Shown one piece after another: positions 6,990 through 11,744 of a stretch of DNA of 11,744 nucleotides; position 1 is the stretch's first letter, and the number at the start of each line of letters is the position of its first letter. Position numbers and translations under genes: made by a program. Under the pieces are notes generated by a model, which ran no database searches, was not told the DNA's origin, and saw nothing but the letters and a program-made list of their open reading frames with translations. Source of the DNA: an uncultured Rubrobacteraceae bacterium (GTDB lineage Bacteria > Actinomycetota > Rubrobacteria > Rubrobacterales > Rubrobacteraceae); assembly GCA_902806015.1 (NCBI GenBank), contig CADCUZ010000144.1, positions 10,728-22,471 on the forward strand, in the 5' to 3' direction.

Positions 6990-7583
6990 CTAGCCCCCCG
7001 CCTTCTCTCCGACCTTGCGTTCTCTGCCCTCGATCAGGGCCCGCGCGTTCTCCCTGTGCCGGTAGAGCACCAGCGCCCCCCCGACGACCGTGTACAACAC
7101 GTAAGGCAGCGGCTGCCCCGTCAGCACGAACGCGAACGGGCTCACCAGCATCACCGCGATAGCGCCCAGCGACGTGTAACGGCTCGCCAGCACCACGACC
7201 CACCAGAACGCGAACAGCCCAAGCCCCACGAGCGGCGCGAGCCCGATTGAGGTGCCCGCCCCCGTCGCGACCGCCTTGCCGCCCTTGAACCGCAGGAAGA
7301 CGGGCCAGCAGTGCCCCGCCACGGCCGCCAGCGCCACGGCCGCGTGGAGCCACTCGCTCCTAACGAGAACCGTCGCCAGAACTACCGGGATCAGGCCCTT
7401 CATCATGTCTCCGAACAGCGTGAGCGCCGCCGGCCATTTGCCCGCCGCCCTCAGCACGTTCGCCGTCCCGATGTTGCCGCTCCCTACCTCGCGCACGTCC
7501 ACCCCGAAGGCCCGCCCGACCAAGTAACCCGTCGGGACGGCCCCGAGAACGTAACCCAAAAGCACGAGAACGATCCCCATCAT
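6990..7583 (-). CDS. plsY: Glycerol-3-phosphate acyltransferase PlsY
   Basis: An integral membrane enzyme of 197 residues, the normal length, that transfers an acyl group from acyl-phosphate to the sn-1 position of glycerol-3-phosphate, giving lysophosphatidic acid. The conserved cytoplasmic loops are all present: SGNIGTANVLR at 35-45, D59..K62-G63 (FGDMMKG), the GHCWPVFLRFKGGK loop at 90-103 with GAG at 108-110, and HRENARALIEGRE at 176-188. Hydrophobic segments near 3-22, 64-75, 80-91, 112-133, 137-155 and 160-174 fit a multi-pass protein. The start has two ATGs (7583, 7580), no clear Shine-Dalgarno, and a TATACT box so close that the mRNA may be leaderless. It heads the operon with the acyl-CoA reductase-HAD gene, whose GTG follows its TAG directly. 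The acyl-phosphate synthase gene plsX is not nearby. Confidence 0.95.
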   Translation of the reverse strand: MMGIVLVLLGYVLGAVPTGYLVGRAFGVDVREVGSGNIGTANVLRAAGKWPAALTLFGDMMKGLIPVVLATVLVRSEWLHAAVALAAVAGHCWPVFLRFKGGKAVATGAGTSIGLAPLVGLGLFAFWWVVVLASRYTSLGAIAVMLVSPFAFVLTGQPLPYVLYTVVGGALVLYRHRENARALIEGRERKVGEKAGG

Positions 7584-7592
7584 GGCGGGCCA

Positions 7593-7598
7593 AGTATA
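7593..7598 (-). promoter_or_regulatory. -10 box of the plsY operon, probable leaderless start
   Basis: The minus strand reads TATACT ending 9 nt before the ATG at 7583. A transcript starting 7 nt after the last T would begin at about 7586, leaving only 3 nt before the first ATG and 6 before the second. No -35 box with a good match is seen at 16-18 bp, which is common for actinobacterial promoters. Confidence 0.45.
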
Positions 7599-7700
7599 GC
7601 GGACTGAGGAACCCCCGACCGCCCCGCGCCCACCGCAAAAACGCCCGTTTGACCACGAATCGAACGAACAAAACCCGCGTCAATTCGCCCCCACCTCCGG

Positions 7701-7706
7701 TAACGT
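7701..7706 (+). promoter_or_regulatory. -10 box of the GNAT remnant, probable leaderless start
   Basis: TAACGT fits the TANNNT pattern, and its last T lies exactly 7 nt before the A of the ATG at 7713, so that A would be the transcription start. There is no Shine-Dalgarno before the ATG. The -35 region is not convincing. Confidence 0.4.
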
Positions 7707-7712
7707 GACCCG

Positions 7713-8501
7713 ATGCAAGCCCGCCCCATCGTCCGCCTTATGACGCCCGAAGACGCCGGTGACGTCTGCAGCACCGCCAGCGCCGCGCACTACGAGTCGC
7801 ACAAGAAAATAGGGCTGCTGCGCCGCCGGACACCGGAAGAGGTAGAAAACCGCGAGGCGCGATACAAACATTCTCTCTGGCACGATTCCGAAGGAGCCCG
7901 GGTGGCCGAAAGAGGCGGGCGCATCTAGGGCGCTCGCGCTCGTGCGCGAGCGGGTCTGGGTCCTCTCCCTCTTCGTCGTGGCCGCCGACCGCCGCAACAC
8001 CGGCTGGGAAAAGAACCTCCTCGAACGCGCCCTCGCCTACGGAGATGGGTGCGAACGGGCCACGATCGCCTCCTCCCGCCACCCGGCCGCCATGCGCGGC
8101 TGTGCCCGCGCCGGTTTCGAACAGGGCCTGGATCTCGCCGCCGGACGTGGACCGTGGGATCCGCGGCGACCCACACGGCCTGGACCTGGGGCACATGCTC
8201 GAGACTGCCTGCCGCCTGCTCGTCGCGGGGCGTCCGCCGGGCAAAGGGTCGCCGCCGAGCGGAACGGCTTCCCGGCGACCGTGTCCGCTACGAGGCCGAA
8301 GGTGGCGCGGGATCTACTCTGGGCATACCCGGAGAGAACCCCGCCGAGCGAGAACGCGGAGGTAGACTGGATCACGACCCAACAGAATTGGGCCGTGTGC
8401 CGGTGACCCTCGAAGTCGGGGACCCCCTCTCGCCGGCCCCCTGTGCTAGAGGAGCCCTAGGGCCCCCCACGCCGTACCTGCCTAGCGGACCGCTTTTCTG
8501 A
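7713..8501 (+). pseudogene. GNAT-family N-acetyltransferase, multiply frameshifted
   Basis: GNAT enzymes transfer an acetyl group from acetyl-CoA to an amine. The start reads IVRLMTPEDAGDV, a typical GNAT N-terminus, in frame with ATG 7713. Near 7925 it meets TAG, while the fold continues in the +1 frame as RVWVLSLFVVAADRRNTG then LLERALAYG, the acetyl-CoA-binding motif A, and ASSRHPAAMRGCARAGFE, the usual C-terminal motif. From about 8130 to 8240 the plausible protein lies in the third frame (DVDRGIRGD, GHMLETACRLLVAGRP). It returns to the previous frame (PKVARDLLWAYPE, AEVDWITTQQNWAV), then near 8400 shifts again to VTLEVGDPLSP and TPYLPSGPLF before TGA 8499-8501. The motif A loop itself is damaged (TGWEKN where TGxGK would be expected). 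At least four frame changes mean no functional protein. The substrate of the ancestor is unknown. Confidence 0.7.
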
Positions 8502-8705
8502 TCATCCACCGGGGAAGGCCGTATCTGGTCGGATGCGACAGGTATCCGGTCGACCAGGTCCCAGAACCCGAAGGGCTGGCGCACCTTCGGTTCATACGAG
8601 CGGACCGCAGGTCTTTACCGCAGCCGCGTCTGCGCTACGTCTCGCCGTCCCTTGCCTTGACCGCTTCTTTCAAGGCCTTCGTCACCTATACACAGGAATC
8701 GGACG
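8502..8705. other. Convergent intergenic stretch with an unassigned open frame
   Basis: These 204 bp separate the plus-strand GNAT remnant from the minus-strand trpE. A plus-strand frame is open from a TAG at 8480-8482 through the stretch and begins RTAFLIIHRGRPYLVGCDRY, which looks protein-like, but there is no start codon or ribosome site and I recognise no family. It may be a gene remnant. The stretch also holds the inverted repeat at 8654-8676. Confidence 0.3.
8654..8676. repeat. 7-bp inverted repeat between convergent genes
   Basis: GCCTTGA (8654-8660) and TCAAGGC (8670-8676) pair perfectly around a 9-nt loop, 30 bp downstream of the trpE stop. Its place between two converging genes suits a bidirectional terminator, but neither strand has a T-run after the stem, so intrinsic termination is doubtful. 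Confidence 0.35.
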
Positions 8706-10214
8706 CTACAGCCACATCCCGCGGCTGCGGGTGACCTCCAGGGCCTGCTGTATGGCCCGCGCCTTGTTGCGGGTCTCTTCGTACTCCAGAGAAGGGACCG
8801 AGTCGGCGACGACGCCGCCGCCGGCCTGGAAGTGGACCGTGCCGTCTTTAAGGAGGGCAGTTCTTAGGGTTATGCAGGTATCGAGGCGGCCGTCGATGCC
8901 GTAGTAGCCGGTGGCCCCGGCGTAGGGACCGCGGCGGGTGGGTTCGAGCTCGTCTATGATCTCCATAGCCCGCACCTTCGGCGCCCCCGAGACGGTCCCC
9001 GCGGGAAAGGCCGCCGCCAAGGCGTCGAGCGCGGTGAGGTCCTCGCGCAGGTCCGCCTCGACTGTCGAGACGATGTGCATAACGTGGGAGTAGCGTTCGA
9101 CTTCCATAAAGCCCGCAAGCTCGACCGAGCCGATCTCGCCCACCCGCCCGAGGTCGTTGCGCCCGAGGTCCACGAGCATGACGTGCTCGGCTCGTTCTTT
9201 CTCGTCGGCGAGAAGCTCCTCGGCCAGCGCCGCGTCTTCTTCGGCGGAGCCCCCCCTCCACCGGGTGCCGGCGACGGGGCGGGTCATGACCCTGCGGCCC
9301 TCGACCCGCACCAGCGGCTCCGGCGAGGCCCCGACCAGCGCGAGGTCGCCCATCTTCAGGTACGTCATGTATGGGGACGGGTTGACCGTGCGCAGGCCGC
9401 GATACAAGAGCAGGGGGTCGAGGTCACCCACCCCAGCAGAGAACCTCTGGGAGGGCACGACCTGGAAGGCGTCCCCAGCCCGAATGTACTCCTTGGCCTT
9501 TCCCACCACCTCCTCGTAGTCCGCCCTGGCGAAGTTGGAAGAAACCTCAAGAGAACCGCTTCCGAAGCGCGCCGGGCGGCGCGCGAGCGGGGCCGAGAGC
9601 CGCTCCGAGATCCTCCGGATGTCGTCCGCGGCTCGACGGTAGGCCGCCGAGAAGCCCTCCCCCTCCAGGTCGCGCAGGCCCGCGGCGTCCACAAGGGAGA
9701 CCACGAGGACCTTGTGCCTGAGGTGGTCGAATACTACCAGCGTGTCGGTGATGGCGAAGAGGGCCTCGGGGAGGCCGAGGTCATCGGGCGGTGCTAGCTT
9801 CGCCGGCAGCCTCTCCAGGTAGCGGACGGCGTCGTAGGAAAAGAAGCCCACGGCGCCGCCCACGAAGGCGGGCAGGTTCGGCAGCGGGGCAACGCTCTTC
9901 TTACCCACGATCTGTGCGAGCCCACGGAACGGGTCTTTCGCCGGCACTTCCCTGACCCCGTCCGCGTCCACCACGGTGTAGACGCCGTTCCGGTAAGAGA
10001 GCGTGCGTTTCGGGTCGAAGCCGAGAAACGAGTAGCGGCCGAAGCGTTCGGCCGCCTCGGCGCTCTCCAGCAAAAAGACCGTGTCCTCCTCGGCGAACCT
10101 CAAAACCGCCGAGATCGGGGTCTCCAGGTCCCCTATAAATTCCGCGTAGAGCGGCACCACGTCGTAGGTTCGGGCGAGGCCCCTCGCCTCGCCGACCGAA
10201 GGCGTCAGGTTCAT
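8706..10214 (-). CDS. trpE: Anthranilate synthase component I
   Basis: TrpE converts chorismate to anthranilate with ammonia from the glutaminase partner TrpG, the first committed step of tryptophan synthesis. The ATG at 10214, 1 nt after the hisIE stop, gives 502 residues, the normal length; a GTG at 10232 overlapping hisIE would add six. The N-terminal regulatory domain keeps LLES at 48-51, the motif that binds tryptophan in feedback-inhibited enzymes. The chorismate-binding domain shows VVPSQRFS, NPSPYMTYL, GASPEPLVRV, PVAGTR, DLGRND at 349-354, YSHVMHIVSTV, FPAGTVSGAPK, the YAGATGYYG loop, and GGGVVADSVPSLEYEET near the end. All expected motifs are intact. No trpG or other trp gene follows. 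It is the last gene of the his-type operon, so its transcription is probably tied to histidine genes unless an internal promoter exists. Confidence 0.95.
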   Translation of the reverse strand: MNLTPSVGEARGLARTYDVVPLYAEFIGDLETPISAVLRFAEEDTVFLLESAEAAERFGRYSFLGFDPKRTLSYRNGVYTVVDADGVREVPAKDPFRGLAQIVGKKSVAPLPNLPAFVGGAVGFFSYDAVRYLERLPAKLAPPDDLGLPEALFAITDTLVVFDHLRHKVLVVSLVDAAGLRDLEGEGFSAAYRRAADDIRRISERLSAPLARRPARFGSGSLEVSSNFARADYEEVVGKAKEYIRAGDAFQVVPSQRFSAGVGDLDPLLLYRGLRTVNPSPYMTYLKMGDLALVGASPEPLVRVEGRRVMTRPVAGTRWRGGSAEEDAALAEELLADEKERAEHVMLVDLGRNDLGRVGEIGSVELAGFMEVERYSHVMHIVSTVEADLREDLTALDALAAAFPAGTVSGAPKVRAMEIIDELEPTRRGPYAGATGYYGIDGRLDTCITLRTALLKDGTVHFQAGGGVVADSVPSLEYEETRNKARAIQQALEVTRSRGMWL

Positions 10215-10215
10215 G

Positions 10216-10857
10216 CTAGCCGTGCCTATCACTCAAGACCCTCGCGACCTCCTCGGTCCCCACGCCCCGCTCTTCGAGCAAGACGAGCAGGTGGTATACG
10301 AGGTCGGCCGCCTCCTCGGCGAGCCTCTCCTCGCGCAGCGCCGCGATGACCACCTCGACCGCCTCCTCGCCGATCTTCTGGGCCACCCTCTCCGGGCCGC
10401 GGCGGATCAGACCCGCCGTGTACGAACCCTCCGGCATCTCCCGGTGCCGCTGCGCTATGGTCCCCGCAAGCCTCTCCAGCGTCGGCCCGAAGGCGGCCCC
10501 GCCGGACCTTTCGGCCGCCACGCCGACGCCCTCCCCGGCCAGGGTCGTGAAAAAGCAGGTCCTCTCACCCGTGTGGCAGGCCGGCCCTCGCGGCTCCACC
10601 CTGTACAGCAGCGCGTCCCTGTCGCAGTCCAGGCGCACCTCGAGGACCCTCTGCGTGTTGCCGCTCGTCTCTCCCTTGCGCCAGAGCTCCGAACGCGAGC
10701 GGGAGTAGTAGTGGGCCTCGCCGGTTGCGAGCGTCTTCTCGACGGCCTCCCGGTTCGCGTAGGCAAGCGTCAGCACGTCGCCGGTGGCCGCGTCCTGGGC
10801 GACGACCGGGACGCGGCCGTTCTCGTCGAACTCTACCCTGTCGATCGCCGGAGTCAT
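10216..10857 (-). CDS. hisIE: Bifunctional phosphoribosyl-AMP cyclohydrolase / phosphoribosyl-ATP pyrophosphatase
   Basis: This 213-residue fusion carries out the second and third steps of histidine synthesis. Residues 1-115 are the HisI cyclohydrolase: [18 protein letters not shown], the Mg2+ site D77-C78-D79-R80-D81, and the zinc cysteines C78, C94 (PACH) and C101 (RTCFF). Residues 123-210 are the HisE pyrophosphatase: [33 protein letters not shown] with E164/E165/E168, and [14 protein letters not shown] with D185. The ATG at 10857 overlaps the upstream stop as ATGA and follows GGAGGG at 7 nt, so translation is coupled. A longer open frame to 10914 is not needed. Many Actinobacteria keep hisI and hisE as separate genes, so the fusion is a useful lineage marker. 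Confidence 0.95.
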   Translation of the reverse strand: MTPAIDRVEFDENGRVPVVAQDAATGDVLTLAYANREAVEKTLATGEAHYYSRSRSELWRKGETSGNTQRVLEVRLDCDRDALLYRVEPRGPACHTGERTCFFTTLAGEGVGVAAERSGGAAFGPTLERLAGTIAQRHREMPEGSYTAGLIRRGPERVAQKIGEEAVEVVIAALREERLAEEAADLVYHLLVLLEERGVGTEEVARVLSDRHG

Positions 10858-11405
10858 CTTGCCACCCTCCCCCCGAACCGAACCTCGTCCGCGTTCACCG
10901 CCGTCGCAAACCAACCGCCGAGCACCCCGTTGTGGTGGGCGGTGGCCTGCTTCGCCGAAAGGACGTCGGTGTCCGAGGTGCCGTGCGCGGCCCTCCCGAG
11001 CGTGACGTCGTAGCCCAGGCTGAATGCCCGCCGGCAGGTCGTATCGACGCAGTACTTGGTCTGCATCCCCGCGATGACCACGCCCTCGATCTTTCTCGAT
11101 CCTAGCTCCCCGCTGAGGGTCGTGTCAGAGAACGAGTCCGGGGTCCGCTCCCTGACGATCGGATCGCCGCTGATCGGGGCGATGCGCGGGCGTATCTCCC
11201 ACCTTTCGAAGCCATCCTCGAGCAGACCCCCCGGCCCATCGCGATGCTGAGCACAGATCACCGGCGATACGGCCTCGCGGGGCTCCCCGATAGGTCCTCC
11301 CTTTTCTCCAGAAGAAGCCCGCAGCCCGGAACCGGGGGGTCCTGTGGGGGCATCGAATATCCCGAGTTTGACGTCGATGACGACCAACGCCGTTCTACCG
11401 GCCAT
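10854..11405 (-). CDS. Isochorismatase-like cysteine hydrolase inside the his operon
   Basis: A 183-residue member of the isochorismatase/nicotinamidase fold, whose members hydrolyse amides or vinyl ethers with an Asp-Lys-Cys triad. [13 protein letters not shown] gives D11, and [18 protein letters not shown] gives the nucleophile C119 with the usual turn before it. The C-terminus [12 protein letters not shown] is also typical. The lysine expected six residues before the Phe of TPDSF is E86. Residues 20-49 ([20 protein letters not shown] and onward) do not look like the family's helix, whereas the overlapping frame reads GLLLEKRE there, so paired frameshifts may be hidden in this gene. The start ATG 11405 lies inside the end of hisF with GGAGG 6 nt upstream, and its TGA overlaps the hisIE start. 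It is therefore fully embedded in the operon. Substrate unknown, and activity is doubtful as written. Confidence 0.75.
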   Translation of the reverse strand: MAGRTALVVIDVKLGIFDAPTGPPGSGLRASSGEKGGPIGEPREAVSPVICAQHRDGPGGLLEDGFERWEIRPRIAPISGDPIVRERTPDSFSDTTLSGELGSRKIEGVVIAGMQTKYCVDTTCRRAFSLGYDVTLGRAAHGTSDTDVLSAKQATAHHNGVLGGWFATAVNADEVRFGGRVAR

Positions 11406-11744
11406 GCTCGGCCTCCACCCGCGGTCCCGCCAACCGAATCGGTATCCCCGCGCGCATCATGTGCTCCTTGACCTCCCGTATGCTGTATTCCCCGAAGTGG
11501 AAAATGCTGGCGGCGAGAACGGCCCCCGCCCCGGCCCGGACGGCCGAGATCATGTGCTCCGGTCCCCCCGCCCCTCCGGAGGCCACGATCGGGACGCCCG
11601 TCTTCTCGGCGACCGCGGAGATCAAATCCAGGTCGTAGCCGCTCTCCGTCCCGTCGGCGTCCATGCTGTTGAGGACGAACTCCCCGGCCCCCCGCCTCTC
11701 GCCCTCGACGAGCCACCCGACGGCGTCCATCCCCGTGTTGAGCC
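11395..11744 (-). CDS. hisF: Imidazole glycerol phosphate synthase cyclase subunit, C-terminal part
   Basis: HisF forms imidazole glycerol phosphate and AICAR from PRFAR with ammonia supplied by HisH. The window holds about the last 115 residues of the TIM barrel: LNTGMDAVGWLVEGERRGAG, FVLNSMDADGT with the catalytic Asp matching T. maritima D176, GYDLDLISAV, VPIVASGGAGGPEHM, AGAGAVLAASIFHFGEYSI and REVKEHMMRAGIPIR. The frame is open to the right edge, so the 5' end lies outside. It is the first visible gene of the operon and overlaps the next gene by 11 bp. MDADGT in place of the more common MDRDGT is a mild variation. Confidence 0.95.
   Translation of the reverse strand, partial: LNTGMDAVGWLVEGERRGAGEFVLNSMDADGTESGYDLDLISAVAEKTGVPIVASGGAGGPEHMISAVRAGAGAVLAASIFHFGEYSIREVKEHMMRAGIPIRLAGPRVEAEHGR

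Noticed and set aside
8654..8676. Strong intrinsic terminator between trpE and the GNAT remnant
   Set aside because: The stem is only 7 bp with a 9-nt loop and no T-run on either strand; kept only as an inverted repeat.
1..11744. CRISPR array, tRNA/rRNA genes, insertion sequence or prophage
   Set aside because: No regularly spaced repeats, cloverleaf-like segments, transposase or integrase motifs, or terminal inverted repeats were found by eye.

Overview
The window is GC-rich, gene-dense DNA, mostly minus-strand, from a high-GC Gram-positive bacterium. The best guess is an actinobacterium of the Rubrobacter type. This rests on composition, TTG/GTG starts, TANNNT-type -10 boxes, a hisF-hisI-trpE gene order of the kind seen in Actinobacteria, and a FAR-HAD fusion next to plsY. 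Taxonomy is inferred, not proven.

Layout from right to left, in the direction of transcription. (1) 11744-8706 is a tightly overlapping amino-acid operon: the 3' end of hisF, a cysteine-hydrolase (isochorismatase-like) gene, a fused hisIE, and trpE. (2) 8501-7713, on the plus strand and convergent with trpE, is a GNAT acetyltransferase gene broken by at least four frame changes. (3) 7583-3530 is a three-gene operon with 0-1 nt between genes: plsY (glycerol-3-phosphate acyltransferase), a 750-residue fatty acyl-CoA reductase fused to a HAD-IB phosphatase-like domain, and a zinc-dependent alcohol dehydrogenase. (4) 3343-1766 is a LarA-like (nickel-pincer lactate racemase superfamily) enzyme whose frame continues for 34 coding-like codons beyond an in-frame TAG. 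(5) 1632-921 is a Phd/VapB-type antitoxin followed by a PIN-domain (VapC-like) toxin gene split by a frameshift. (6) 820-1 is the 5' part of corA, a Mg2+/Co2+ channel gene, with a readable promoter and a perfect Shine-Dalgarno in front of a TTG start.

How the genes fit together: hisF and hisIE serve histidine synthesis and trpE starts tryptophan synthesis. The PlsY / acyl-CoA reductase-HAD / alcohol dehydrogenase operon looks like a lipid module joining glycerophosphate acylation to fatty-alcohol formation, possibly for alkyl (ether) lipids or wax-type products. This is the strongest candidate for an undescribed system here, but its product is inference.

A second theme is damage. The vapC-like gene, the GNAT gene, the LarA-like gene (amber codon) and perhaps the cysteine hydrolase (catalytic Lys position is Glu, scrambled N-terminal segment) all look disrupted, while the core genes between them are intact. 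Real decay of accessory genes and local sequencing error both remain possible. I found no tRNA, rRNA, CRISPR array or insertion sequence.
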